Notes: generated from the letters alone by a model not told the origin. A DNA stretch of 64,000 nt from Sulfitobacter sp. DSM 110093 (GCF_022788715.1 NZ_CP085167.1:3283501-3347500), one strand, 5' to 3'. Shown: positions 40,972 to 51,216, counted from the first letter of the stretch. Made by a program: numbers and translations.

Positions 40972-41855
40972 CCCATTCCCCCCTAACCCTCAGGGCCGAC
41001 GCCGAGGGCGAAGCGGCCCGGCTTCCCGCCCTTTTGGCGCGGGCCGAGCATCTGGCCGGTGCCGTGTTGCCCGGCGCCCATGGCCGCCGCCGCGCTGGAA
41101 CGGGGGATGATTTCTGGCAATACCGCCCGGCGCAAATGGGCGACAGCCGCCGCATGGTCGACCACCGCCGCTCGGCACGCGGCGATCAGGAGTTCGTGCG
41201 CGAGCGGGAATGGCAGATTGCGCAGTCGGTCATGCTTTGGGTCGATCAGGGCGCGTCGATGCGCTTTGCCTCTGATAAAGAGCTGCCCGATAAGGCGGAT
41301 CGCGCGCGGCTGTTGGGCCTCGCGCTGTCGATCCTGCTGCTGCGCGGCGGTGAGCGTGTGGGCCTGACCGGCACCGCCCTGCCGCCACGGCGCGGCAATC
41401 CGCAGGTGCTGCGTCTGGCCGAATTGCTCTGCCAAAAAGACACCCGCGAATATGCCCCGCCCGAACACCGCGGCATGATCCCTCATGCGCGGGCGATCTT
41501 TATCTCGGATTTCATGGGCGATCTTGAACCGGTCCAGGCAGCGCTGACCAAAGCCGCTGATCGCGGCGTGCGCGGCGTGCTTTACCACCTGCTCGACCCA
41601 GCAGAGGAAGCCTTCCCTTTTGCCGGCCGTACCATTTTCGAAAGCGTCGGCGGCACGCTGCGCCATGAGACGCTCAAGGCGAATGACCTGCGCGACCGCT
41701 ATCTCGACCGGCTCGCGGCGCGCAAAGATGAATTGCAACAACTCTGCGCCCGCACCGGCTGGCGCTATGGGCTGCACCACACAGATGCGTCGGCGCAATC
41801 GGCACTGCTGTGGCTCTATGGCGCGTTGGACGCGCGACAAGGAAGTGCTGCATGA
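40968..41855 (+). CDS. DUF58 domain protein, MoxR partner
   Basis: A 295-residue protein with the DUF58 signature near residues 43-70 (FWQYRPAQMGDSRRMVDHRR followed by SARG). Many members have YRpyxxGDdxRxIDWxxxAR. The rest is a von Willebrand-factor-A-like fold (SVMLWVDQGASMRF, IFISDFMGD), where the MIDAS-type DxSxS is degenerate. It lacks the N-terminal membrane helices that many DUF58 proteins have. The start is a GTG overlapping the moxR stop (GTGA). Confidence 0.9.
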
Positions 41856-44617
41856 GCGTTTTCGGCGGCATCGGTTTCACCGCGCCTTGGCTGCTGCTGG
41901 CCCTGCTGACGCTGCCGATCCTGTGGCTGATCCTGCGTGCCGTGCCCCCCGCCCCGATCCGCCGCCGCTTTCCCGGTGTGGCGCTGCTTTTGGGGCTGGC
42001 GGATGACGAAAGCACGACGGACCGCACCCCGTGGTGGCTGCTTTTGCTGCGGATGCTGGCCGTGGCAGCGATCATTGTTGGCCTTGCCGGGCCGGTCCTG
42101 AACCCGCAGGCCGAGGCGGAACAGGGCAGCGGTCCGCTGTTGCTGGTGCTGGATACATCATGGGCCGGGGCCAGCCGCTGGGACCAACAGATGGTCGCCG
42201 TGGACGCGCAGCTGACCCGCGCCGGGCGGGCCGAGCGGACGGTGGGCATCCTGACCCTGACCAACCCGCAGGTGCCAACCTTCCAATCCGCAGACGCATG
42301 GCGCAGCCGCCTTGCCGGGCTTTCCCCCGCGCCATGGCAGCCTTCCCCAGCTGAGATCGCTCGCGCAACCGAAATCATGGCAGACCTGCCCGCCTTTGAC
42401 ACGATGTGGTTCAGCGATGGCTTGAACTATCCGGGCCGCGATGATCTTCTCGCCGCGTTGCAGACCAAAGGCGCGGTTGAAGTGCATCAGTCGGCCAACA
42501 ACGTCATCGGCATCGCCCCCGCCATCTACCAAGATGGCGCAATCGACCTGACCCTGCGCCGCGCCATTCCCAGCCCGGAGCGCGAGGCCGTGGTGCAGGC
42601 CCATGGTCGCGACCCCGCAGGCAATGCCCGCGTTTTGGCCACCGCCAATGCCAGTTTCGAGGCGGGCGCGACAGAGGCCACTACCTCCCTTTCCCTTCCG
42701 GCAGAACTGCGCGCGCGGCTGACCTCTTTCGATATCGCGGGCCAACGCTCTGCCGGGGCGCGCACCTTGGTCGACGACGGGCTGCGCCGCCGCGAGGTCG
42801 CGCTGATCGGCGGACGTGGCGCGCAGGAGGGGCTGCAACTGCTCTCTCCGCTGCACTACATCGAACAAGCGCTGGCCCCGAGTGCCGACTTGATCGACGG
42901 CACGCTGACCGATGTTCTGCCCGCCAACCCCGATGTGATCGTGCTGGCCGATGTGGCCACCCTCAGCCCTGCCGAAGCAGAGCCTCTGCAAGAGTGGATC
43001 GATGCGGGTGGCATGCTGATCCGCTTCGCCGGGCCACGCATTGCCGCCAGTGATGTCAGCCGCATCGACGAAGACCCGCTGATGCCCGTGCGCCTGCGCG
43101 CCGGGGGGCGCAGCGTGGGCGGGGCAATGTCTTGGGGTGAGCCGAAGGCGCTGGCCCCTTTCCGCAACGGATCGCCCTTCTTTGGCCTGCCGGTGCCGGA
43201 GGACGTGACCGTTTCCGCGCAGGTCGTGGCGCAACCGGACCCGACACTGGCCGACCGGGTGATTGCGTCGCTGAGTGACGGCACGCCGCTGGTCACGCGC
43301 AAGGCTGTGGGTCAGGGGCAGATCGTGCTTTTCCACGTTACCGCCACGGCGGAATGGTCGACTCTGCCGCTGTCAGGCCTTTTTGTGCAAATGATGGAGC
43401 GGCTGGCCGTATCGTCGGGGGCCAGCACGCCCGAGGCCGGCAGCCTTGAGGGCACCACATGGACCCCGCTGCGGGTGATGGATGGTTTCGGCACCCTCTC
43501 GGACGCGGGCAACCTGCCCGGTGTCGCGGGGCCCGACCTGATCTCGGCCCCCGCTGGCCCGGCCCTGCCGCCCGGCATCTACCGCTCAGAAGACCGACGG
43601 CTGGCGCGCAATGTGCTGACTGCTGAGACCACGCTCACCCCCGCCACATGGCCCTCGGATGTGCCGCTGCGTGGTCTTGCGCTACCGCCCGAACAGCCGC
43701 TGGCCGGAGCGCTTCTGAGCCTCGCGATCCTGCTGCTCGTGGCCGATGTGCTGGCCTCCCTCGCCCTTTCGGGGCTGCTACTGCGCCGCTCGACCGGGAC
43801 CTTGGCGCTGGTCTTGGGGCTGGGCCTGCCCCAGATGGGTGACGCGCAAGAGACTGACCCCGAAAGCTTTGCCGTGCGCTCCGCCTCCGAAGTCACGCTG
43901 GCCCATGTACTGACCGGTAATAGGGATGTTGACGAGGTCGCGCGCGCCGGGCTGACCGGCCTGTCGGATACGCTTTATTTTCGCACCACGGTAGAGCCTG
44001 CCCTGCCCACGGGTGTCAATTTGGAGCAGGACGAACTCGCCTTTTTCCCGATCCTCTATTGGCCCGTCACCCCCGATCAACCGCAACCCTCAACCGAGGC
44101 TTATGGCAAGCTGAATGACTACCTCCGCTCGGGCGGGTTGATCCTGTTTGATACCCGCGATGCCGATATCGCAAGCTATGGTGCCGCCAGCCCGAACGGG
44201 CGCAAGCTGCAAGAACTTGCCGCGCCGCTGGATATTCCCCCGCTAGAGCCGCTGCCCGGCGACCATGTGCTGACCCGCACCTTCTACCTGCTCCAAGACT
44301 ACCCCGGCCGCTACACCAGCCGGGATGTCTGGGTTGAGGCCGCGCCGCCCGATGCCGAGCGGATCGAAGGCATGCCTTTCCGCAACCTTAATGACGGCGT
44401 CACCCCGGTGGTGATCGGCGGCAACGATTGGGCCGCCGCTTGGGCCGTGCGCCGTGATGGCGCGCCGCTGCTGCCCATCGGGCGCGGCTATGCCGGGGAG
44501 CGGCAGCGCGAACTGGCCTACCGCTTTGGCGTGAACCTCGTGATGCATGTGCTGACGGGCAACTACAAATCCGATCAGGTCCATGTGCCTGCGCTGCTCG
44601 ATAGGTTGGGCCAATGA
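41852..44617 (+). CDS. Membrane protein with BatA-like N-terminus and DUF4159 domain
   Basis: A 921-residue protein. Residues 1-90 carry two hydrophobic helices and the BatA/aerotolerance N-terminal pattern (PWLLLALLTLPILWLIL, RRRFPGVALL). A large periplasmic part follows, with a helix near residue 620 (SLAILLLVADVLASLALSG). A C-terminal DUF4159 domain occupies about 690-920 (ELAFFPILYWPVTP, GGLILFDTRDAD). DUF4159 resembles glutamine amidotransferase-like folds. It probably forms a membrane complex with the products of the neighbouring operon genes. It overlaps both neighbours by ATGA-type junctions. Confidence 0.85.
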   Translation: MSVFGGIGFTAPWLLLALLTLPILWLILRAVPPAPIRRRFPGVALLLGLADDESTTDRTPWWLLLLRMLAVAAIIVGLAGPVLNPQAEAEQGSGPLLLVLDTSWAGASRWDQQMVAVDAQLTRAGRAERTVGILTLTNPQVPTFQSADAWRSRLAGLSPAPWQPSPAEIARATEIMADLPAFDTMWFSDGLNYPGRDDLLAALQTKGAVEVHQSANNVIGIAPAIYQDGAIDLTLRRAIPSPEREAVVQAHGRDPAGNARVLATANASFEAGATEATTSLSLPAELRARLTSFDIAGQRSAGARTLVDDGLRRREVALIGGRGAQEGLQLLSPLHYIEQALAPSADLIDGTLTDVLPANPDVIVLADVATLSPAEAEPLQEWIDAGGMLIRFAGPRIAASDVSRIDEDPLMPVRLRAGGRSVGGAMSWGEPKALAPFRNGSPFFGLPVPEDVTVSAQVVAQPDPTLADRVIASLSDGTPLVTRKAVGQGQIVLFHVTATAEWSTLPLSGLFVQMMERLAVSSGASTPEAGSLEGTTWTPLRVMDGFGTLSDAGNLPGVAGPDLISAPAGPALPPGIYRSEDRRLARNVLTAETTLTPATWPSDVPLRGLALPPEQPLAGALLSLAILLLVADVLASLALSGLLLRRSTGTLALVLGLGLPQMGDAQETDPESFAVRSASEVTLAHVLTGNRDVDEVARAGLTGLSDTLYFRTTVEPALPTGVNLEQDELAFFPILYWPVTPDQPQPSTEAYGKLNDYLRSGGLILFDTRDADIASYGAASPNGRKLQELAAPLDIPPLEPLPGDHVLTRTFYLLQDYPGRYTSRDVWVEAAPPDAERIEGMPFRNLNDGVTPVVIGGNDWAAAWAVRRDGAPLLPIGRGYAGERQRELAYRFGVNLVMHVLTGNYKSDQVHVPALLDRLGQ

Positions 44618-46656
44618 CCGGAACCGTGCTTTTCGACCCGCTGATCCCGCTGCCGCTGCTGATTGGGCTGGGGGTGCTTGCCGCGCTTGGCGTTCTGCTG
44701 GCGGTGTGGCGGGGCCTGTCGGGTTGGGCACTACGGGGGCTGGCCGCCGTGGTGGTGCTTGCCGCATTGGCTGGCCCCTCCTATCAAACCGAGGACCGCG
44801 CGCCGCTGGCAGACATCGTCCTGCTGTTGGAAGACGAAAGCGCCAGCCAGCGGCTTGCCGACCGCGCCGATCAAACCGAGGCCGCCGCCGAGGCGATGGT
44901 CGCCCGCATCACTGCACGCCCCAACACTGAACTGCGCCGGATCACCGTTCCCGACGGGGCCGAGGATGCGGGCACACGGCTGATGACCACCTTGGCTGAT
45001 GCACTGGCCGAAGAGCCACGTTCGAGGATCGCGGGCATTTTGGCAGTCAGCGATGGCCGGGTGCATGACGCGGACCTGCCGCTTGACCTACCCGCGCCGC
45101 TGCACCTGCTGCAAACCGGTCGGGCCGCGGATTGGGACCGCCGCCTGACCGTACGCAATGTGCCCGCCTTTGCCATTATCGGCGAGCCTGTAACCCTGAC
45201 CTTGCGCATCGACGATCTGGGCGCCGCGCCTGAGGACGGGGGGCTGACCCAGCTTGATATCTCTGTCGATGGGGAAGACCCACAAAGCTTTGATGTTCCC
45301 ATAGGCCAAGACCTCGAACTGCCCGTTGCCCTGCCCCACGGTGGGCGCAATGTGATCCGTTTCTCCCTGCCCGAAGCCGAGGGTGAGTTGACCGACCGCA
45401 ACAACGCCGCCCTGATCCAGATGAACGGCGTGCGCGACCGGCTGAGCGTGCTGCTCGTCTCAGGCGAGCCGCATCCCGGTGGGCGCACGTGGCGCAATCT
45501 GCTGAAGTCCGACAGCGCGGTCGATCTGGTGCATTTCACGATTCTGCGCCCGCCCGATAAACAGGATGGAGTGCCGGTGAACGAGTTGTCGCTGATCGCC
45601 TTCCCGACGCGCGAATTGTTCATGGACAAGATCGACGACTTCGATCTCATCATCTTTGACCGCTACCAGCGGCGCGGCATTCTGCCTGCGCTCTACCTCG
45701 ACAACGTGGCGCAATATGTGCGCAAGGGCGGCGCGGTGCTGGTCGCGGCGGGGCCGGATTTCGCCAGTGCCGACAGCCTCTACCGGTCGCCACTTGGCAC
45801 GGTGCTGCCCGCCACCCCCACCGCACGGGTGCTGGAGGAAGCCTTCCCCCCCGTCGTGACCGACATCGGTCAGCGCCACCCCGTGACGGCCGAGCTGCCG
45901 GGCAAAGGCGACTGGGGCCGTTGGCTGCGCCAGATCGACGTGACGGCTGAGCGTGGCGATGTGGTCATGAGCGGCGCAGACGACCGCCCGTTGCTGGTGC
46001 TTGACCGCGTCGACGAAGGCCGCGTGGCGCTGCTGGCCTCAGATCACGCTTGGCTATGGAACCGGGGCTATGAGGGCGGCGGCCCGCAGTTGGAACTGCT
46101 GCGCCGTTTGGCCCATTGGATGATGAAAGAGCCCGAGCTTGAAGAAGAGGCGCTGACCGCCACCGCCCAAGGTCGCACCATGCGCATCACTCGGCGCACC
46201 TTGGATGAAACCGTGCCCCCCGTCACCATCACCGCCCCGGATGGCAGCACCACCGAAGTGCCCCTCGCCCCCGCTGGTCCGGGCCGTTTTGAGGCTGAAT
46301 TCACGGGCGAAGAGATGGGCCTCTACCGATTGGAAAACGGGGAGGAGGTGACTGTCATCGGCCTCGGCCCTGCTGCCCCGCGCGAGTTTATTGAGACGAT
46401 TGCCAGTGACGCAGCCCTGCGCCCAGCCATCGACACCCTGCGCGGTGGCGTGGCACGGGTGGAAGACGGGCTGCCGCGCCTGCGCGACGTGCGCCTTGGC
46501 CGTCCGGCTGCCGGACGCGGCTGGCTGGGGCTGACCCCACGTGGCGCTTATGAGACCCGCGATGTGCGGCAAACGCCGCTGCTGCCGGGTTGGTTGGTGC
46601 TGTTGCTCTCGGCCCTGTTCATCATTGCCGCTTGGCTGCGCGAAGGCCGCCGTTAA
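44614..46656 (+). CDS. Membrane-anchored glutamine amidotransferase-like protein of the MoxR operon
   Basis: A 680-residue protein. Two N-terminal helices (about 10-60) and one C-terminal helix (GWLVLLLSALFIIAAWL) bracket an extracytoplasmic or cytoplasmic core of about 580 residues. Core segments such as LDNVAQYVRKGGAVLVAAGP, DRVDEGRVALLASDHAWLW and RRLAHWMMKEPE match the class-I amidotransferase-like domains that occur beside DUF4159/BatA proteins. I see no clear catalytic Cys, so it may be non-enzymatic. It starts four bases before the DUF4159 stop and ends by overlapping the convergent permease gene by four bases. Confidence 0.8.
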   Translation: MTGTVLFDPLIPLPLLIGLGVLAALGVLLAVWRGLSGWALRGLAAVVVLAALAGPSYQTEDRAPLADIVLLLEDESASQRLADRADQTEAAAEAMVARITARPNTELRRITVPDGAEDAGTRLMTTLADALAEEPRSRIAGILAVSDGRVHDADLPLDLPAPLHLLQTGRAADWDRRLTVRNVPAFAIIGEPVTLTLRIDDLGAAPEDGGLTQLDISVDGEDPQSFDVPIGQDLELPVALPHGGRNVIRFSLPEAEGELTDRNNAALIQMNGVRDRLSVLLVSGEPHPGGRTWRNLLKSDSAVDLVHFTILRPPDKQDGVPVNELSLIAFPTRELFMDKIDDFDLIIFDRYQRRGILPALYLDNVAQYVRKGGAVLVAAGPDFASADSLYRSPLGTVLPATPTARVLEEAFPPVVTDIGQRHPVTAELPGKGDWGRWLRQIDVTAERGDVVMSGADDRPLLVLDRVDEGRVALLASDHAWLWNRGYEGGGPQLELLRRLAHWMMKEPELEEEALTATAQGRTMRITRRTLDETVPPVTITAPDGSTTEVPLAPAGPGRFEAEFTGEEMGLYRLENGEEVTVIGLGPAAPREFIETIASDAALRPAIDTLRGGVARVEDGLPRLRDVRLGRPAAGRGWLGLTPRGAYETRDVRQTPLLPGWLVLLLSALFIIAAWLREGRR

Positions 46657-47534
46657 AGCGCGCGAAGCAGCAGCCCGCCCGCAAGCGTGACGACGATAAG
46701 CCCTGCCGTCAGCTCGGCCACCGCCGCGGCCTGTGCCAAGCGCGGCGATCCGGCGAGCCCACCAAGCACCCCCGCCCGCAACCCCGTGGCGGCAAGACCG
46801 GTGGCGATGGTGATCAACCCGGTGCCAAGGGCCATGGCAAAAGCTCCCAAAACACCGACACCGCCGATGCCCATATGCCAAGTGATCACCAGCACGAAAA
46901 GCGCCCCGGTGCAGGGGCGGATGGCGATCCCGGCAATCAAAAGCAGCGCATCACGCAGGCTGCCCGCCTGCTGGACCTGTTCCAAGCTTGGCCCATGGGC
47001 ATGACCGCAATGGCCGCAGACTTCTTCGCTGTGCACCACCTTCTTTTGCCGCGCATGGCGCAGCCCACGCCAGATCAGCCAAAGCCCGATAAGGGCAATC
47101 GCGCCATAGCTTGCCGGGGCCATGATGTCTTCGGTCACGCCCACCAGCGCCTCACGGCCAAGGCCCAAAAGCAGGATCCCCGCATAGACCAAGACCACCG
47201 CTGTCACCGCTTGACCCAGCGAGGCGGCCAGAGCGATCAGCGACAGCCGCAGCATCGGCACCGAGCGCGCCAGCCCATAGCCGCCAATCACGATCTTGCC
47301 ATGCCCTGGCCCTGCCGCATGCACGACGCCATAGGCAAAAGACGCCAAGAGCACTGTCCAGAACGCCGCCGTATCGCCCCCCCGCGTGGCGCGCAGCCCG
47401 CTGGCGATGCTGTTTTGAAACCCGCGCTGCTGCCCCGCCGCCCAATGGGCAAGGGCGTTGAACCCGCCCGTCCACCACAGCGCCGCCAGCGCCAAAAGGG
47501 TCGCCAATGCCGCCAGCGCTACGATGCGTCGCAT
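46653..47534 (-). CDS. Nickel/cobalt transporter-like membrane protein (RcnA/NicO type)
   Basis: A 293-residue protein with six or seven helices. The NicO signature is visible as YGVVHAAGPGHGKIVIGGYG, and a second block reads IAIRPCTGALFVL. A cytoplasmic loop near residue 175 is His/Cys-rich (HSEEVCGHCGHAHG) and probably binds metal. Such proteins export or import Ni2+ or Co2+. The gene overlaps a DUF1007 gene by 16 bases, a common pairing in alphaproteobacteria. Metal and direction cannot be told. Cobalamin genes 10 kb away need cobalt, so a link is possible but unproven. Confidence 0.85.
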   Translation of the reverse strand: MRRIVALAALATLLALAALWWTGGFNALAHWAAGQQRGFQNSIASGLRATRGGDTAAFWTVLLASFAYGVVHAAGPGHGKIVIGGYGLARSVPMLRLSLIALAASLGQAVTAVVLVYAGILLLGLGREALVGVTEDIMAPASYGAIALIGLWLIWRGLRHARQKKVVHSEEVCGHCGHAHGPSLEQVQQAGSLRDALLLIAGIAIRPCTGALFVLVITWHMGIGGVGVLGAFAMALGTGLITIATGLAATGLRAGVLGGLAGSPRLAQAAAVAELTAGLIVVTLAGGLLLRAL

Positions 47535-48169
47535 GTGATCACCACCTCATTGGCCAAGGCTTCGCCGATTTCTGGCAGGCCCACATCGTTCGGATCGGTA
47601 TTTGCGTCCAAGGCGCTCAAGTCCTGCTGGAGGGCACGCAGGTCGGCGTTCATATCCGGCATCTTGACCCGCGCGCGGCAGGCTTTGGTGCCTTGGATGT
47701 TCACCTTCTGCGTCACCTCATAAGCGGTGTAATAAGTCGGATCATAGGGTTTGATGATCAGCCCATCCGCCGCCGGTGCCGAGCCTTCGATCGCGCGCAG
47801 ATGGCTGGTGATGATCCGGCCTTCGGCAAAGCGGGTTTCCACGTCCTGCGGCCCCGACAGCGCGATCTCTTCACCGCCGTTCAGCAAAACCGTATCGCCG
47901 TTGAACCCTTCGACCCACTGCATGTCGAACCCGTTGAGAGAGGCGACTTCCGCCTCGGTCAGCACGCTATCGTAATCGGGGTCGAGGCCGCGATCCTCAG
48001 TCACCAACAGAGAATAGAATTCGTCATAGGCCCATGTGATCCGCAGATGGGTCAACCGGCCCTCGGCATCGACGATCATCTCGAACCCGGTATCGACGAA
48101 GATATGCGGATGCGCACCAAGCGGCGTGGCGCAGGCAAGAAGAGCAGCGGTGACGAGCGGGTATTTCAT
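47519..48169 (-). CDS. DUF1007 family periplasmic protein, partner of the NicO-type transporter
   Basis: A 216-residue exported protein. The signal peptide MKYPLVTAALLACATPLGA is followed by HPHIFVDTGFEM, the family hallmark with histidines at the mature N-terminus, which may bind metal. RITWAYDEFYSLLVTED and DLNPDYD-like blocks are also typical of DUF1007. The ATG at 48169 is chosen because it starts the signal peptide. The 3' end overlaps the transporter start by 16 bases, so the two are translated together. Confidence 0.86.
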   Translation of the reverse strand: MKYPLVTAALLACATPLGAHPHIFVDTGFEMIVDAEGRLTHLRITWAYDEFYSLLVTEDRGLDPDYDSVLTEAEVASLNGFDMQWVEGFNGDTVLLNGGEEIALSGPQDVETRFAEGRIITSHLRAIEGSAPAADGLIIKPYDPTYYTAYEVTQKVNIQGTKACRARVKMPDMNADLRALQQDLSALDANTDPNDVGLPEIGEALANEVVITCDAS

Positions 48170-48260
48170 GGCGCTAGGTCTACCCCCCTTCGCCATGCGC
48201 GGCAATTGCCCGGAGGGTGGCATAAGGCGGGATCGCGCGCATTGGCCCTCCGCCCCCAGA

Positions 48261-49040
48261 TCAGGTCGACGGATAGGGCCGGACAAAGACCGGACGCTCC
48301 GGCGTCGAGGCATCGGGCTGATAGGCATAACCGCCGCTGTCGAAGTCCCGCAGCCCATCGGGATCATTCACGCGGTGCTGCACGATATACCGCGCCATGG
48401 CACCGCGTGCTTTCTTGGCAAAGAAGCTAACGATTTTCGGTCCTTTGCCGTCGCCCTTGTCTTCCATGAACTGCGGCGTGATCACGCGCGGTTTCAACGC
48501 TTTCAGATCCACCGCGCCGAAGTATTCCTGACTGGCGCAGTTCACCAAAACATCGCTGCCGGTTGCCTCGGCCTGCGCGTTCAATGCCTTGGACAGCCCA
48601 TCGCGCCAATAGTCATAGAGATTTCCGCCGCGACGGGTTTTAAGCTTGCTGCCCATCTCCAGCCGGTAGGGTTGGATCGCGTCGAGCGGGCGCAGCACGC
48701 CGTAAAGGCCAGAGAGGATGCGCAGGTGGTCTTGGGCATAGGTCATCTCATCCGCGTCAAGGCTTGCGGCCTCCAGCCCCTGATAGGTATCGCCCGCAAA
48801 GGCCAGCGCGGCGGGGCGGGTGACCTCGGCACTGGGTTCCGCCTCAAACGCCTGAAACCGGTCGCGGTTGAGGCGGGCCAGATCGTCGCTAAGCCCCATC
48901 AGGTCTTTGAGGTTGCCTAAGGTGAGATTACGCGCCGTGGTCGCGAGCCGCACTGCGTCTTCCTGAAAATCAGGCTGTGTCACAGCGACATCGCGCTCGG
49001 CCCAATCAAGGCGTTTGGCGGGGGAAATAACGACGAGCAT
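48261..49040 (-). CDS. yaaA: Peroxide stress protein YaaA (DUF328)
   Basis: A 259-residue YaaA-family protein. Hallmarks are MLVVISPAKRLDW at the N-terminus, the FAGDTYQGLEA block, LRILSGLYGVLRPLDAIQPYRLEMG and the C-terminal SFFAKKARGAMARYIV. E. coli YaaA limits iron-driven damage under hydrogen peroxide and binds DNA. Length is standard. It precedes the DUF1007 gene on the same strand with a 91-base gap. Confidence 0.93.
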   Translation of the reverse strand: MLVVISPAKRLDWAERDVAVTQPDFQEDAVRLATTARNLTLGNLKDLMGLSDDLARLNRDRFQAFEAEPSAEVTRPAALAFAGDTYQGLEAASLDADEMTYAQDHLRILSGLYGVLRPLDAIQPYRLEMGSKLKTRRGGNLYDYWRDGLSKALNAQAEATGSDVLVNCASQEYFGAVDLKALKPRVITPQFMEDKGDGKGPKIVSFFAKKARGAMARYIVQHRVNDPDGLRDFDSGGYAYQPDASTPERPVFVRPYPST

Positions 49041-49070
49041 GGCAGTCTCCTTGGGGCGTGTCGGGGTGAT

Positions 49071-51116
49071 TTAGCCCGCGTCGCGCAGAACGTCCAGAAA
49101 GGCGGGGCCAAAGCGTTCGGCGCGTTTGTCGCCGAGCAAGCGTTCAATCGCGGAACTGTCGGCGCTGCGCAGTTGTGCGACCTTGGCCAGCATCGCGGCA
49201 GAACAGCTCAGCGGCTTGTCTGTGCCTTGTTCACCGCGCGCCAGATCGGCCTGCACCTGCAGCAACTGGTCATAGACATTGCCCGCCTCGCGCCCCGCCA
49301 GTTTACGCCGGGCCTTATGCATCGGCTGCGCCTCGCCGTTGATGACCTCAAGGAAAGCGGCGCCGTAATTTTCCAGCTTTTTCGCCCCCACGCCGCCGAT
49401 CCGGGCCATGGCATCTAGGTTTTGCGGACGCGCCTCAGCCATCTCGATCAGAGTGCGGTCGGTGAAGATGATATAGGCAGGCACGCGCGCTGCCTCGGCC
49501 AGTGCACGGCGCTTGGCCTTGAGCGCCGACAGCAGCGGCGCGTCTTCATCGCTGACCATCGCTTTGACGGCAGGTCGGCGATTGGCTCCTGCCGCCTTGA
49601 TCGTATCGCGGCGCAGGTTGATCGATGCCTCGCCGCGCAGGATCGGCAGGGCGGCATCGGTCATCCGCAGTGCGCCGTGGCGTTCGGCATCAGGGCGCAC
49701 AAGGTCATGGCCCATCATCTGACGGAACACGGCCTGCCATTCATTGCGGCTGTATTCGCCGCCGACGCCGTAAGTGGGCAGGGACTGGTGGCCGCGCTGA
49801 CGGACCTTGTCGGTCTCATTGCCTAAAAGGATGTCGATCAGATGCCCCGCGCCGAACCATTCATCAGTGCGCAACATGGCCGAGAGCGCTTTGCGCACTG
49901 CCGTGGTGCCATCGAACACATCCGCGGGCGTATCACAGAGGTCACAGCGCCCGCAGGTGATTTCGGTCTCGTCAAAATAGCCCAGCAAGGTCTGGCGACG
50001 ACACTCCAGCGCCTCGGCCAAACCGAGCAGCGCGTTGAGCCGCCCGTGATCGGCGGCGCGGCGTTCGGGCGGGGCCAGCCCCTCGTCGATCTGACTGCGG
50101 CGCAGGCGGATGTCATCGGGGCCGAAGAGGGTCAGGGTTTCAGCCGGGGCACCGTCACGCCCGGCGCGGCCAATCTCCTGATAATAAGCCTCGATCGATT
50201 TTGGCAGGTCCGCATGGGCGACCCAGCGAATGTCCGGCTTGTCGACGCCCATGCCAAACGCCACCGTGGCGCAGACGATCAACCCGTCCTCTTGCTGGAA
50301 CCGACGCTCGGCGATGCGGCGGTCTTCGGCCTCCATCCCGCCGTGGTAATGCAGCGCCGTTTGCCCCTGATCGCGCAGCGCCTTGGCCAGCCCTTCGGTC
50401 TTGGCACGCGTGCCGCAATAGACGATGCCCGACTGCCCCTTACGGGCGGCGGCGAAATTCAGGATCTGATCGCGCGGCTTGTTCTTGGCGGCAAAGGCAA
50501 GGTGGATGTTGGGCCGGTCGAACCCACGCAGAAAGGCGCGCGGCGGGGTGCCGTCGAAGAGCTTCTCGACAATCTCAACCTGCGTTTCAGCGTCAGCCGT
50601 GGCGGTGAAGGCGGCCAGCGGCACGTTCAGCGTGCGGCGCAATTCACCGATGCGCAGGTAGTCGGGGCGAAAATCATGGCCCCATTGGCTGACGCAATGC
50701 GCCTCGTCCACGGCGATAAGATTGACGCCGACGCGCCGCAACATGCCCATGGCGGAGCCTGCGGCGAGCCGTTCAGGCGCCATATAGAGCAGTTTAAGCG
50801 TGCCCGCCTCCAACGCTTCCCAAACCGCGTCGGTCTCTTCGGGTGTGTTGCCCGAGGTCAGCGCGCCCGCCGCGACGCCCGCTTCTTGCAAGCTACGAAC
50901 CTGATCGCGCATCAGGGCGATCAGCGGGGAGATGACCACGGTCACCCCCTCGCGCATCAGCGCAGGCAGTTGGAAACACAAGGATTTACCGCCGCCCGTG
51001 GGCATGATGGCAAGCACGTTCTCGCCCTCGGTAACGGCCTCAACAATCTCTTGCTGGCCGGGGCGGAAGCCGTCGAAACCGAATACATCACGAAGAAGCG
51101 TGGCAGCGCCTGTCAT
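49071..51116 (-). CDS. recQ: ATP-dependent DNA helicase RecQ
   Basis: A 681-residue 3'-5' helicase in recombination and repair. Motif I is MPTGGGKSLCFQLP, motif II is AVDEAHCVSQWGHDFRPDY, and motif VI lies at QEIGRAGRDG. The zinc-binding block CRRQTLLGYFDE with CGRCDLC follows at about 365-385. The RQC winged helix and a C-terminal HRDC domain (about 515-600) are present. Its start is downstream of yggT on the same strand with about 100 bases between; no LexA-type GTTC-N7-GTTC box is evident. Confidence 0.95.
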   Translation of the reverse strand: MTGAATLLRDVFGFDGFRPGQQEIVEAVTEGENVLAIMPTGGGKSLCFQLPALMREGVTVVISPLIALMRDQVRSLQEAGVAAGALTSGNTPEETDAVWEALEAGTLKLLYMAPERLAAGSAMGMLRRVGVNLIAVDEAHCVSQWGHDFRPDYLRIGELRRTLNVPLAAFTATADAETQVEIVEKLFDGTPPRAFLRGFDRPNIHLAFAAKNKPRDQILNFAAARKGQSGIVYCGTRAKTEGLAKALRDQGQTALHYHGGMEAEDRRIAERRFQQEDGLIVCATVAFGMGVDKPDIRWVAHADLPKSIEAYYQEIGRAGRDGAPAETLTLFGPDDIRLRRSQIDEGLAPPERRAADHGRLNALLGLAEALECRRQTLLGYFDETEITCGRCDLCDTPADVFDGTTAVRKALSAMLRTDEWFGAGHLIDILLGNETDKVRQRGHQSLPTYGVGGEYSRNEWQAVFRQMMGHDLVRPDAERHGALRMTDAALPILRGEASINLRRDTIKAAGANRRPAVKAMVSDEDAPLLSALKAKRRALAEAARVPAYIIFTDRTLIEMAEARPQNLDAMARIGGVGAKKLENYGAAFLEVINGEAQPMHKARRKLAGREAGNVYDQLLQVQADLARGEQGTDKPLSCSAAMLAKVAQLRSADSSAIERLLGDKRAERFGPAFLDVLRDAG

Positions 51117-51216
51117 GGAGAACCTGTAAGATTGTCTGCTCTTTTCATGCAGACTCCCACACTAACAAATCGTGAACAAGGCCAGATACGCGCGGTAAAA
51201 TCTCGCAAGCGGCGCG

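Noticed and set aside
51117..51216. LexA box controlling recQ
   Set aside because: I found only a single GTTC half-site and a short inverted repeat (GTCTGC with GCAGAC), not the alphaproteobacterial GTTC-N7-GTTC pattern.
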